This document shows, piece after piece, positions 1 through 8,512 of a stretch of 61,791 bases of DNA. The position numbers were made by a program, and so were the translations under genes. The notes beneath the pieces are model-generated. The model ran no database searches and had not been told where the DNA came from. It saw only the letters and a list, made by a program, of their open reading frames with translations. Source of the DNA: GCA-2687025 sp964473525 (GTDB lineage: Bacteria; Poribacteria; WGA-4E; GCA-2687025); assembly GCA_964473525.1 (NCBI GenBank), contig CAYYPK010000039.1, forward strand, positions 1-61,791. Reading direction: 5' to 3'. How positions within the stretch are numbered: the first letter of the stretch is position 1; each line of letters begins with the position of its first letter.

Positions 1-253
1 CCGCCCCGATGAGATGCGCCTCTCTCAGGTCAGCCCACGTCAGGTTCGCTCCCCTCAGATCTGACTTGCTCAGGGTAGCTTTGCTCAGATCCGCCTCCCT
101 CAGATCCGCCGCGCTCAGATCCGCCTCCCTCAGATCCGCCGACTCGAGAACTGCCCCACTCAGATCCGGCCATGTCCGGCTATGCTTCGCCCGCCATACG
201 TTCCACACAGCCGCTCCCTGCTTGAGAACATCGAGGTGTTCTTTGCTCGCCAT
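1..253 (-). CDS. Pentapeptide-repeat protein, 3' end cut by window edge
   Basis: Read on the minus strand from an ATG at 253-251, the frame stays open to the window edge (84 codons seen). After a short lead-in of the kind LKQGAAVWNVWRAKH it becomes a run of A-D/N-L-x-x repeats: ADLRE ADLSA ADLRE ADLSK ATLSK SDLRG ANLTW ADLRE AHLIG. This is the right-handed beta-helix signature of the pentapeptide-repeat family, usually of unknown or protein-binding function. The lead-in followed by repeats is typical of the intact N-terminus of such proteins, which supports this start. At least nine repeats are visible and the rest lies outside the window. The near-identical DNA repeats come from codon reuse. 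No function can be assigned. Confidence 0.85.
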   Translation of the reverse strand, partial: MASKEHLDVLKQGAAVWNVWRAKHSRTWPDLSGAVLESADLREADLSAADLREADLSKATLSKSDLRGANLTWADLREAHLIGA

Positions 254-708
254 GGTCTCATTCTCGCGTTACCTAGATTACAGATTACGTCTGTTCGCGA
301 GGGATCGTAGCGCGTGGTTCCTGCAGTCGCCAGGGCCGGACTTACGATAAGCGTCATTCTGCCATACAATCCAGACCGCCGCAGGGCCGGGTGTACCGCA
401 TCTTGGGGTAGCCCCCACGAATTCGCGGATACTCAGGGCAAGCTTGGCGACGCTTCGCCAGCGGGCGCAAGATCAACATATAATGGTGAAGTACAACGGT
501 ATCTTTGCCACCGTGCATCCATACGGGACGCGCCCTCACCGCGGTGCGACCAGGCCGGCCGAACCGACGGCGGTCGTAGCATCTCAGGATCTGCGCGGCC
601 ACCTCGGCCCTGGGCCGGTGGGGTGCGCCGTGTCTTCGTCGCGTACCCAGCCTGGGGCGGACGCCACGATTGTGCCACGCCTAGGGCCGCTACGCCATTG
701 CCGCCAAC
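254..708. other. Intergenic region between divergent genes
   Basis: No convincing gene on either strand; the open frames here have shadow-like composition. The minus-strand gene at 1-253 must be transcribed from this side: near 262-304 there is an AT-richer patch with a gtaatct direct repeat (minus strand) flanked by ctcgcg/cgcgag arms, a plausible promoter or operator. A TATAAT hexamer sits at 479-484 on the plus strand but lacks a recognisable -35 and would give a 5' leader of over 200 bases for the hydrolase at 709. Confidence 0.4.
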
Positions 709-1776
709 ATGCCAGCCATGTATGGTACGGCGCGCCGCGACCGTCCCGCGAGAGCGCCCTGGACACCGCAGATGCTACCGTGGCTACCCGACGCCCAACG
801 CATTCCCGACACCTTGCCGGACGACGCTCCCGACGTGCCGGTGATCCCCACCGACGACTGGCCGGCGCTCCGCGCTGAGTTACACGCCGCGTGGATTCAG
901 ACGATCGGCGAGTTCCCGACGAGGCCAACGTTGGACCCGACGACACTGTCCTCAGAACCGGTCGAGGGTGGCGTCGCCCGCGAGCTCCTCCGGTACGAAA
1001 TCGAGGACGGCATCTTTGTCGAGGCGTACCTGTGCCGCCCGGATGGCGACGGGCCGTATCCAGGCGTCGTGGTTCTACATCCAACGGTCAACGCGTCCAT
1101 TCTGGAGCCGGCAGGCCTCGCCAGCGCGCAGGAACGGCAGCTAGGCCTCAACCTGGCGCGACGCGGCTACGTCACGATATCGCCCCGCTGTTTCCTCTGG
1201 GACGACCAGAACGTCGTCGAGAACCTGCGCGACACGCTCGATCCGGTGATGGCGGCGTTCTGGGAGCGTCATCCCCATTGGACGGGCATCGGCAAGATGA
1301 CCTGGGACGCCATGTGCGCCACGGACATCCTGGTCGCGCGCGACGACGTGGACGGCGCGCGGGTCGGCAGCGTCGGACACTCGCTCGGAGCCAAGGAGGC
1401 GTTGTATCACGCCGCGTTCGACGAGCGCGTCGGGGCGACCGTCAGCAGCGAGGGAGGCATCGGCGTCGCGTTCTCTAACTGGCACGATCCGTGGTACCTC
1501 GGCGGGCAGGCGAAGTCGTCGCACTTCATGCGCGAACACCACGAGCTCATGGCGCTCATCGCCCCGAGAGCGTTCCTGCTGCAAGGCGGAAACTCAGCCG
1601 ACGGCGAGCGCAGCTGGCCGTTCATTCGATCGGTGCTGCCGCTGTACGAGTCGCTGGGCGCTGGCGACGCGGTGGCGTTCATCAACCACGGCGAAGGCCA
1701 CGCCTTCACGCCGGAGTGCGAGTCCACGCTGTTCTATTGGCTCGACGAGTTTCTGATCATAAGACACGGCAAGTAA
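709..1776 (+). CDS. Alpha/beta hydrolase (dienelactone hydrolase / acetyl-xylan-esterase-like)
   Basis: This 355-residue protein has an alpha/beta-hydrolase core. The nucleophile elbow GHSLG places the catalytic serine at about residue 225, and the C-terminal GEGHAF supplies the likely catalytic histidine at about 331. The stretch PYPGVVVLHPT is the usual oxyanion-hole strand. No signal peptide is seen, so it is probably cytoplasmic. The start is uncertain: ATG 709 and ATG 718 are both possible and neither has a strong ribosome site. It lies 21 bases upstream of the GH95 gene, which suggests an operon removing ester decorations (acetyl or similar) from the same glycan. The substrate is not determinable from sequence. 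The family is confident, the role inferred. Confidence 0.8.
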   Translation: MPAMYGTARRDRPARAPWTPQMLPWLPDAQRIPDTLPDDAPDVPVIPTDDWPALRAELHAAWIQTIGEFPTRPTLDPTTLSSEPVEGGVARELLRYEIEDGIFVEAYLCRPDGDGPYPGVVVLHPTVNASILEPAGLASAQERQLGLNLARRGYVTISPRCFLWDDQNVVENLRDTLDPVMAAFWERHPHWTGIGKMTWDAMCATDILVARDDVDGARVGSVGHSLGAKEALYHAAFDERVGATVSSEGGIGVAFSNWHDPWYLGGQAKSSHFMREHHELMALIAPRAFLLQGGNSADGERSWPFIRSVLPLYESLGAGDAVAFINHGEGHAFTPECESTLFYWLDEFLIIRHGK

Positions 1777-1797
1777 CAGACGCGCGAGGAGAACACG

Positions 1798-4065
1798 TTG
1801 GGCGACCCCAACAGCCACGACGCAGACCTGACGCTGAGATACGACGCGCCCGCCGAAGAGTGGACCGACGCTCTACCTATCGGGAACGGTAGGCTGGGCG
1901 CAATGGTGTTCGGGCGCACGAATACCGAACGCGTGCAGTTCAACGAAGACACCGTCTGGGCGGGCGAGCCGCACGACTACGCGCACGAAGGCGCGGCGGA
2001 GCATCTGCCGGAGATCCGTAGACTGCTTGCCGCGGGCGAGCAAAGCGCGGCGGACGAGCTGGCGTCCGGGGAGTTTATGAGCGTGCCGTTGGGGCAGATG
2101 CCGTATCAGCCCGTCGGCGACCTCTGGCTAGACTTCGGGCACGAGGATCCCACCGACTATGTCCGCGAACTCGACATGCGGCATGCGCTAACGCGAGTGT
2201 CGTACTCAGTAGGCGGCGTGCGCTGGACGCGCGAGGCGTTCGCGACAGCGCCGGGGCAGGCGTTGGTAATGAGGATCGCCGCAGACACCCCGGGGGAGGT
2301 GAGTCTCACCGTCCGGCTGACATCGCCTCACGGCGATACAAGCGTCGCAACGTCGTCCGATGGGCTGACGCTCTCAGGTATCGTCGACGAGGGCGTTACC
2401 CGCTTCGAGGCGCGTCTCTCCGTCGAACTCGAGGGCGGCGGCTCGACCGCTGACGGCGACGCGTTGCGCGTCGAGGATGCCGACGCGGTCGTGCTGCGCC
2501 TGGTGTGTCGCAGCAGCGCGCGCAATTACGCCGACGTGACCGCCGACCCCACAGCCGCGTGCGACGGCGACCACGCCTCTGCTAGTTCGGCCACGTACGA
2601 CGAACTCCGAGCAGCGCACATCGCCGATCATCGTTCCCTGTTCGATCGCGTCACGCTCGACCTGGGTCGGTCAGGCGATGTCGAGGCGACTACCGACCGC
2701 CGCTTGAAGGCGTTCGAGGCAGCCAGCGACCCCGAATTGGCGACGCAGTTCTTCCAGTTCGGGCGGTACCTGATGATCGCGGGCTCGCGTCCAGATACGC
2801 AGCCGCTGAACCTACAGGGCATCTGGAACGAGAGCCAGAGCCCGCCGTGGGACAGCAAATACACGGTCAACATCAACGCCGAGATGAACTACTGGCCGGC
2901 GGAGACAGCGAATCTGTCGGAATGCCACGAGCCGCTGTTCGATCTCATCCGCGACGTCAGCGAGACGGGAGCGCGCGTCGCCCGTGTCCACTACGACTGC
3001 GGCGGCTGGGTGCTCCACCACAATACCGACATGTGGCGGGGAGCCGCTCCCATCAACGCGGCGAACCACGGTATCTGGGTCACGGGCGGCGCGTGGCTGT
3101 GCCAACACTTGTGGGAGCGGTTCCTCTTCTCCGGCGACGAGGAATACCTGCGCGACCGCGCGTACCCGCTGATGAAGGGCGCCGCGGAGTTCTTCGTGGA
3201 GTTCCTGGTCGAACACGACGAGACCGGCTGGCTCATCAGCACACCGTCCAACTCACCGGAGATCGGCGGCCTCGTCGCCGGTCCGACAATGGACCACCAG
3301 ATCATCCGCGACCTGATGGCGAATTGCATCGCCGCGTCGGAGTTGCTGGACGTAGACGCCGACTTCCGCGCGACGCTCGTGGACGCGCGCGCGCGAGTCG
3401 CCCCGAACCAGATCGGCCAGCACGGCCAGTTGCAGGAGTGGCTGGAGGACAAGGACGACCCGCGGGAGGAGCACCGACACGTGTCTCACCTGTGGGGGTT
3501 GCACCCAGGCTGCGAGATCACACCGCGCGGAACGCCGCAGCTCTGCGAGGCGGCGAAGCAGTCTCTGACCTTCCGGGGCGACGGCGGGACGGGCTGGAGC
3601 AAGGCGTGGAAGATCAACTTCTGGTCGCGCTTCGAAGACGGTGACCACGCCTACAAGATGCTGGCGAGTCTCATCAGCACCGGTACCTACCCGAACATGT
3701 TCGACGCGCACCCGCCGTTTCAGATCGACGGCAACTTCGGCGCGACAGCCGGCATCGTGGAGATGCTCGTGCAGAGCCACGCCGATGAGCTGGCGCTGCT
3801 GCCCGCCCTGCCTTCCGCATGGCCGGCGGGCGCCGTTACCGGCCTGCGCGCGCGCGGCGGGTTCGACATCGACGTGTGTTGGGAGGGCGGGGCGTTGACG
3901 GAGGCCAGGCTGACGTCGCGGCTGGGGAACACTTGCCGGCTGCGCGCCGGCGGCGGCGTCACCGTGACGTGCGACGGCGAAACGGTCGCCGCGCGCTACG
4001 CCGACGGCGCGCACACGTTTGACACGGCGCCCGATCACACGTACACGGTGCTACCGCAGGCATAG
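1798..4065 (+). CDS. GH95-family alpha-L-fucosidase/galactosidase-like glycoside hydrolase
   Basis: A 755-residue protein covering the whole glycoside hydrolase family 95 layout: N-terminal beta-sandwich (LPIGNGRLGAMVFG at about 27-40), linker, (alpha/alpha)6 catalytic barrel and C-terminal beta domain. Family catalytic positions are visible: the Asn pair in VNINAEMNYW (N358, N360), the Glu in TPSNSPE (E488) and the Asp in QIDGNFG (D644). GH95 enzymes are inverting exo-glycosidases removing alpha-1,2-L-fucose or L-galactose from glycan termini. The start is TTG 1798, preceded by a GAGGAG ribosome site about ten bases upstream. No signal peptide is visible, so substrate may be imported first. 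It sits between an esterase and a PhyH oxygenase with gaps of 21 and 26 bases, consistent with one transcript. Confidence 0.93.
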   Translation: MGDPNSHDADLTLRYDAPAEEWTDALPIGNGRLGAMVFGRTNTERVQFNEDTVWAGEPHDYAHEGAAEHLPEIRRLLAAGEQSAADELASGEFMSVPLGQMPYQPVGDLWLDFGHEDPTDYVRELDMRHALTRVSYSVGGVRWTREAFATAPGQALVMRIAADTPGEVSLTVRLTSPHGDTSVATSSDGLTLSGIVDEGVTRFEARLSVELEGGGSTADGDALRVEDADAVVLRLVCRSSARNYADVTADPTAACDGDHASASSATYDELRAAHIADHRSLFDRVTLDLGRSGDVEATTDRRLKAFEAASDPELATQFFQFGRYLMIAGSRPDTQPLNLQGIWNESQSPPWDSKYTVNINAEMNYWPAETANLSECHEPLFDLIRDVSETGARVARVHYDCGGWVLHHNTDMWRGAAPINAANHGIWVTGGAWLCQHLWERFLFSGDEEYLRDRAYPLMKGAAEFFVEFLVEHDETGWLISTPSNSPEIGGLVAGPTMDHQIIRDLMANCIAASELLDVDADFRATLVDARARVAPNQIGQHGQLQEWLEDKDDPREEHRHVSHLWGLHPGCEITPRGTPQLCEAAKQSLTFRGDGGTGWSKAWKINFWSRFEDGDHAYKMLASLISTGTYPNMFDAHPPFQIDGNFGATAGIVEMLVQSHADELALLPALPSAWPAGAVTGLRARGGFDIDVCWEGGALTEARLTSRLGNTCRLRAGGGVTVTCDGETVAARYADGAHTFDTAPDHTYTVLPQA

Positions 4066-4091
4066 CGCGTTCGAGGAGCAGGGGGACGAGA

Positions 4092-4886
4092 ATGGTCACG
4101 CCAGAGCAGGTGAAGCAGTACCGCGAAGAGGGCTACGTGAAGGCGGAGGGGCTCTTCTCTCCCGCCGAGACGCAGGAGTTGGGCTCGGAGCTGATCCGCA
4201 TCATCAGCGAGTGGGGTCAGGAAACCATCGGGTGGCACGGGCCGTGGCGAGAGGCCTACCTCAAGGAGGAGGAGCAGCAGACCACGAAGGCGGTGTTCCT
4301 GCACAACCCGCAGCACTACTCGGCGACCTGGGGGCGTATCCTGTTCCACGAGGGACTCACGTCGGCGATCAGCAAGCTCGTGGCGCCTACGATGCAATGG
4401 CATCACACGGTGCTGCACGCGAAGCCACCGACTCTCGGCACGCCGTTCCCCATGCACCAGGACTACCCGTTCTATCCGCACGAGTACCCGCACCCGGGCG
4501 GGGACTTCATCGACTGCCTGGTGCACCTCGACGACGCGCCGCCGGAGAGCGGCTGCCTCCACGTCGTGCCGAAGAGCCACCTCGAGGGGCCCATCGAGCA
4601 CATCACGGGGGCGCACACCGCGCCGCACCTACCGACGGACGTGTACCACCCCGACAAGGTCGAGACGGTGGAGATCCCTGCCAAGGCGGGCGACGTGGTC
4701 TTCTTCAGCTACACGACCATCCACTGGTCCGACTGCAACCGAACTGGAAACTGGCGCAAGGGCGTGCGCATCGGCTTCCACGAGGCGGGCATGCGACCCG
4801 TCGGCAAGGACCCGGCCGAGGCGTACAACAACACCATCGCCACCGGGTTCAAGTCGAAGCGGGCCAGTGGGCCAGCGGCCTCGTAA
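4092..4886 (+). CDS. Phytanoyl-CoA dioxygenase (PhyH) family Fe(II)/2OG oxygenase
   Basis: The 264-residue product opens with the family-typical QVKQYREEGYVKAEGLFS. It carries the HxD iron ligands in PMHQDYP (H122, D124), the distal histidine in TIHWS (H211), and the GCLHVVPKSH strand common to the family. Members hydroxylate unactivated carbons using Fe(II), 2-oxoglutarate and O2. Their substrates in this type of bacterium are mostly unknown and phytanoyl-CoA is unlikely. A strong GAGGAGCAGGGGG stretch precedes the ATG. It is the third gene of a likely esterase-GH95-PhyH operon, so a sugar or sugar-derived acid is a plausible substrate (inference). Confidence 0.92.
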   Translation: MVTPEQVKQYREEGYVKAEGLFSPAETQELGSELIRIISEWGQETIGWHGPWREAYLKEEEQQTTKAVFLHNPQHYSATWGRILFHEGLTSAISKLVAPTMQWHHTVLHAKPPTLGTPFPMHQDYPFYPHEYPHPGGDFIDCLVHLDDAPPESGCLHVVPKSHLEGPIEHITGAHTAPHLPTDVYHPDKVETVEIPAKAGDVVFFSYTTIHWSDCNRTGNWRKGVRIGFHEAGMRPVGKDPAEAYNNTIATGFKSKRASGPAAS

Positions 4887-5353
4887 CGCGAGCTCTCCTG
4901 CGTCCGGGCTCAGGCGGCGCTGACCCCCAGGGCGAGGTGCGCAGCACTCTGGAGGCGTCTCGTGCGGTCGGGTTGAGGTCGACGCAGGAGCTTGTCCCGT
5001 CTGCGGAACGCGCGAGGCAGTGTGGCGCGACACCCCGTCAGGCCCGGATTCCTCTGCCCGTGCGTCCGGTCGGCCGCGGGACGCCTCTCCGGCGGGCAGC
5101 GCCCGCGCGCACCATGCAGATAAGCGTAATATCTGCTATGCTGCCGCCGGTTCGCGCAGATCAGAATATGGAGGACATCGCGATGCTGACTCGCCACAGG
5201 CTCACGCCGCAGCCGCTCGAGCTCGGCCGCGCCGCGATCGAAGGCAGTGCAGAGGCGCTCGGGAGCCCGGGCCAGTCGGCCCACGTGTCCCTTCACGCTG
5301 CCCGCGGACCTGAGCAACGAACAGGGAGCGGATCCCTCTGCCCGCGCGGTCGG
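4887..5353. other. Intergenic region upstream of the NTF2-like gene
   Basis: No gene is supported. The only AT-rich patch is around 5116-5145 and contains TATGCT at 5137-5142, a possible -10 without a clear -35. A degenerate direct repeat occurs at about 5046-5073 and 5332-5353 (GGATTCCTCTGCCCG versus GGATCCCTCTGCCCG). The downstream gene's frame stays open upstream, so a start near 5168 is formally possible, but the residues between 5168 and 5354 look non-coding and precede a clean signal peptide. Confidence 0.4.
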
Positions 5354-6763
5354 ATGCGTGCCGCGCCTCTGGTCGTCGCGGCAGCTATCGCGGTGGTCCT
5401 ATGTGCGGGGTTCTCGTTCGGCGAACTGGCGCAGGTGGACGAATTCGCCAGCGGGCCGAGTGTCGACGCACAAGACTCATACAACAGGTTCGTCCGGGGT
5501 GTGAACAACGGAGACGTGGACGTGGCGGTCAGCGCCTTTGCAGAGGATGCCGCGATCCGCACACCCATCGCTGGCCGCGTGGAGGGCAAGGACGCCATTA
5601 GGGCGTGGGTGGAGACTGTTGTCCAGACCAAGACCCACCTATCGACCCGGTTCCTGCTGCGCTCCGTTGACGACACGAAGACGCGGTTCGGAATCAACGT
5701 CGCCTGCGACGACGCCTACCTCCTAGGCATCGGGGAACTCGTCCTCGAGCTGGATTACTCGAACGACGGCTCCGGTACCACGATTCAGGAGATGAGGCTG
5801 AGGTACTGGGACAAGTCGCTCGCGACGCTTCGGGCGCACTACGAGGATCCGATGACGCGGTTCGTCCTAGGCCTGCGCGATCGCAACCCCGCGAGGGCGT
5901 TGGGCGCGCTCGGGGACGGCGCGCGGATCGACACAGGTATCTTCATGGTCGTGGAGGACACCCCAGATGCGCCGAACGCGGTCGAGGAGTTCGTCACGAA
6001 CCTGGCCAACGACGGCGCCCGGATTTGGCTTGGTGAGTCGGAGCGAACGCAGGGAGGGCGCCGGTGGCCTAACGCCATCATCACCACGCAGGCCGACCAC
6101 CTTGGCTATGAGGTTGCGCTGCAGAGCCGCGACGACCTGGCCGCAGAGGGCCTGGGAGTCGGCATGCTGCCAATGCCCGCGTCCCGCGCCACGATCGAGA
6201 GCCTGACGTTCCGCTACTCTGAGCAGGTCATCGCCGCGATGCCGGACTCACTCGCGTGGCGGGTCCATGTCCCGCCGAAAACAGGTGGCAACGAGCCACA
6301 CGTGATGCAGCACGCGGCGTATGTGCGGGAGGACGGCTACATCGCCGCGCGGATCTATCGTACGAACATGCCTGGCGCGGGCTGGAACCCAGAGTCTGTC
6401 GACCCGGCCATGTCGATCGTGCGAATGGGGCCGCTCAACATCCCGCACAGCCAGGCGGCCGTGCCTCTCTCCGTGGGCATGCGTATCGACGCGGAAGCGA
6501 CAAGCCCGCCCCCTGCGCAGCAACAGAACGACAATGCGATTCCCGCCGCGCATCTGAACCTCGAGTTCGTCGACGCCCAAGGGGATCGGCTCGCGACACT
6601 GTTCGTGAGCTATCCCAAGACGGATGCCATGACTTCCAGTGTTACGATGCAGAGCCCAGGGCACTCGAACGTGGTGCTCGACTCCGGCGGCGACGGCGCT
6701 GCCGACGGCGAGTTCTACATTCTGCAAGGGGCCGCCAGATCGCGGCGTACTTGTTCAAAGTGA
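5354..6763 (+). CDS. Secreted protein with two NTF2/SnoaL-like domains (frameshifted 3' end)
   Basis: ATG 5354 is chosen because it begins a signal peptide (MRAAPLVVAAAIAVVLCAGF). The mature part starts with a SnoaL/NTF2-like domain: YNRFVRGVNNGDVDVAVSAF, then DAAIRTPIAGRVEGKDAI, the typical small-cone fold used for ligand binding or polyketide-like isomerases. A second, weaker unit of the same type may follow at about residues 160-290, and then a beta-rich C-terminal region. Exported, no enzyme function assignable. The printed frame ends at 6763 in a short arginine-rich tail, whereas a different frame continues sensibly to 6873 (see the entry at 6728-6873). The true gene is therefore probably 5354-6873, interrupted by a one-base deletion in a G run. 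The ribosome site is weak. Confidence 0.65.
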   Translation: MRAAPLVVAAAIAVVLCAGFSFGELAQVDEFASGPSVDAQDSYNRFVRGVNNGDVDVAVSAFAEDAAIRTPIAGRVEGKDAIRAWVETVVQTKTHLSTRFLLRSVDDTKTRFGINVACDDAYLLGIGELVLELDYSNDGSGTTIQEMRLRYWDKSLATLRAHYEDPMTRFVLGLRDRNPARALGALGDGARIDTGIFMVVEDTPDAPNAVEEFVTNLANDGARIWLGESERTQGGRRWPNAIITTQADHLGYEVALQSRDDLAAEGLGVGMLPMPASRATIESLTFRYSEQVIAAMPDSLAWRVHVPPKTGGNEPHVMQHAAYVREDGYIAARIYRTNMPGAGWNPESVDPAMSIVRMGPLNIPHSQAAVPLSVGMRIDAEATSPPPAQQQNDNAIPAAHLNLEFVDAQGDRLATLFVSYPKTDAMTSSVTMQSPGHSNVVLDSGGDGAADGEFYILQGAARSRRTCSK

Positions 6764-6873
6764 CACTGCATCCGGTGGACTACGCGCCAACCCCCGGCGT
6801 GCCGCTGGGGATTGCGTTCAGAGCGCCGTACTTGCGTGTAGGCGATCAAGTTCTATTGGGCGAAGGCGAGTGA
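6728..6873 (+). other. Frame-shifted 3' end of the NTF2-like gene
   Basis: In the -1 frame the sequence after the GGGG run at 6728-6731 reads GRQIAAYLFKVTLHPVDY and continues as ordinary protein to a stop at 6873. In the annotated frame it reads ARSRRTCSK and stops at 6763. One extra G in the run would join the two frames. I read this as the real C-terminal part (about 47 residues) of the upstream gene, displaced by a homopolymer indel. An alternative is a genuine recent mutation. Confidence 0.6.
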
Positions 6874-6936
6874 CCTCCCATAGTCCGCGCCCGGTGGCCG
6901 ACGGTGGTGAAGGGCCGCCCATACGCGTCCGGCCGC

Positions 6937-6965
6937 GTGACGACGCCCCCGGGTTCTCCTATGAT
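6937..6965 (+). promoter_or_regulatory. Candidate sigma70-type promoter for the CE15 gene
   Basis: GTGACG at 6937-6942 (4/6 to TTGACA), exactly 17 bases, then TATGAT at 6960-6965 (5/6 to TATAAT). The predicted start would give a leader of about 30 bases before the ATG at 7002, with an AGGAAGGA ribosome site. Seen by eye only. Confidence 0.4.
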
Positions 6966-7001
6966 GACCGCAGTTCACCCAGCAAAGCAGGAAGGATCCA
7001 A

Positions 7002-8276
7002 ATGCTCTCGTCACGAACCGCCCTGCTCGTGATCCTATCCGGCGTGTGTGCGCACGCTACGCCTCAGGAAGCCAACTACGACGAGTCCAAAGTGCCTGCT
7101 TACACGCTTCCCGACCCGCTCGTCATGGAGAACGGCGCTAAGGTGGAGTCGGCGGAGATGTGGGAGAGCCAGCGCCGCCAGGAAGTGCTACAGCTCTTCG
7201 AGGAGCACGTGTACGGTCGGACCCCTACGCAGCAGCTCGCCATCACCTACGAGGAGATGTCGCGCGACGAGGCGGCGCTCGGTGGGAAGGCGACGCGACG
7301 CGAGGTGACCGCGTACTTCACGGCCGACCGGTCGGGGCCGCAGATGAGCATCCTCATCTACCATCCCAACGATGTCGACGGCCGGGCGCCTGCATTCCTG
7401 GGTCTGAACTTCAGCGGGAATCACACCGTCACCGACGACCCGGCGGTCGCCATGAACAGCGGGTGGATGCGACCAAATTCGGAGGCCGGGATCGTCGACA
7501 ACGCCGCCACCGAGGAATCGCGGGGAAAGAGCGCCAGCCGGTGGGCGATCGAGACCATTGTCGACCGAGGCTATGCGCTTGCCACGATCTACTGTGGCGA
7601 CCTCGACCCCGATTACCACGACGGCTTCGCGAACGGCATCCACCCGCTCTTCTACTCCGCAGGGCAGACGGAGCCGGCGCCCGGCGAATGGGGCACGATA
7701 GGCGCGTGGTCGTGGGGCCTCAGCCGCGCCCTGGACTACTTCGAGCAGGACGCCACCATCGACGCGGCGCGCGTCGCGGTCATGGGGCATTCGCGGCTCG
7801 GGAAGACGTCGCTGTGGGCGGGAGCGCAGGACGAGCGGTTCGCCCTGGCGATCTCCAACAACTCCGGCTGCGGAGGCGCGGCGCTGGCTCGGAGGGGCTT
7901 CGGCGAGACAGTGGGTCGCATCAACTCCAGCTTCCCGCACTGGTTCTGCCGGAACCACCGGCAATACAACAACGCGGAAGACGACATGCCAGTGGACCAG
8001 CACATGCTCATTGCGCTCATGGCTCCGCGACCTGTCTACGTCGCCAGCGCGCAGGACGACGAGTGGGCCGACCCTCGCGGCGAGTTCCTCGGCGCCCAGG
8101 GCGCGGACCCCGTGTACCGGCTACTGGGCACGGACGGGATGGACGCGGACGAGATGCCCGAGGTCGAGACTCCGGTCATGAGCCGCATCGGCTATCATGT
8201 GCGCCTCGGCGGCCACGACGTAAAGGACTACGACTGGGAGCGGTACCTGGACTTCGCGGATCGGCACATGCAGTGA
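7002..8276 (+). CDS. CE15 glucuronoyl esterase-like secreted protein
   Basis: A 424-residue protein with a hydrophobic N-terminus (MLSSRTALLVILSGVCAHA) that looks like a signal peptide. The hallmark of bacterial carbohydrate esterase family 15 is plain: GHSRLGKTSLWAGAQDERFA with nucleophile S264, followed by SNNSGCGGAALARRG. The catalytic His lies in RLGGHDVKDYDW (H405). LNFSGNHTV earlier matches the family's oxyanion strand. CE15 enzymes cleave the ester between 4-O-methyl-glucuronic acid of xylan and lignin alcohols, though marine members may act on other uronic esters. ATG 7002 has AGGAAGGA upstream. It supports the polysaccharide-processing theme of the region. Confidence 0.9.
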   Translation: MLSSRTALLVILSGVCAHATPQEANYDESKVPAYTLPDPLVMENGAKVESAEMWESQRRQEVLQLFEEHVYGRTPTQQLAITYEEMSRDEAALGGKATRREVTAYFTADRSGPQMSILIYHPNDVDGRAPAFLGLNFSGNHTVTDDPAVAMNSGWMRPNSEAGIVDNAATEESRGKSASRWAIETIVDRGYALATIYCGDLDPDYHDGFANGIHPLFYSAGQTEPAPGEWGTIGAWSWGLSRALDYFEQDATIDAARVAVMGHSRLGKTSLWAGAQDERFALAISNNSGCGGAALARRGFGETVGRINSSFPHWFCRNHRQYNNAEDDMPVDQHMLIALMAPRPVYVASAQDDEWADPRGEFLGAQGADPVYRLLGTDGMDADEMPEVETPVMSRIGYHVRLGGHDVKDYDWERYLDFADRHMQ

Positions 8277-8512
8277 GCCACTGATGTGGTACAGGGCGTG
8301 CGATGGAGCCGCGATCCTCGCCGCCTCGACCATTGACGCGGCGCGCCCGCGGAAGGCCGCCGCTCTCCCCGCTGGACCTCACCCCTCCGACGGGCCACAA
8401 TAGGTGGTGAGATCCGCCGCCCGCCCGCGGCGGCCGTTCCGTTCGCTCAACCGCTTCCCGTCAGAAACGACTGCCCTCACGCCGTGGCGCAGGTCCGTAG
8501 AGACCTCGCACG

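Noticed and set aside
9..350. Plus-strand frame rich in LRSA/SLRS repeats
   Set aside because: It is the complementary reading of the minus-strand pentapeptide-repeat gene, whose A-D/N-L-x-x pattern is the genuine one.
4019..5353. Continuous frame upstream of the NTF2-like gene
   Set aside because: Residues before 5354 are antisense or shifted copies of GH95 and PhyH sequence or low-complexity; the signal peptide start at 5354 is far better.
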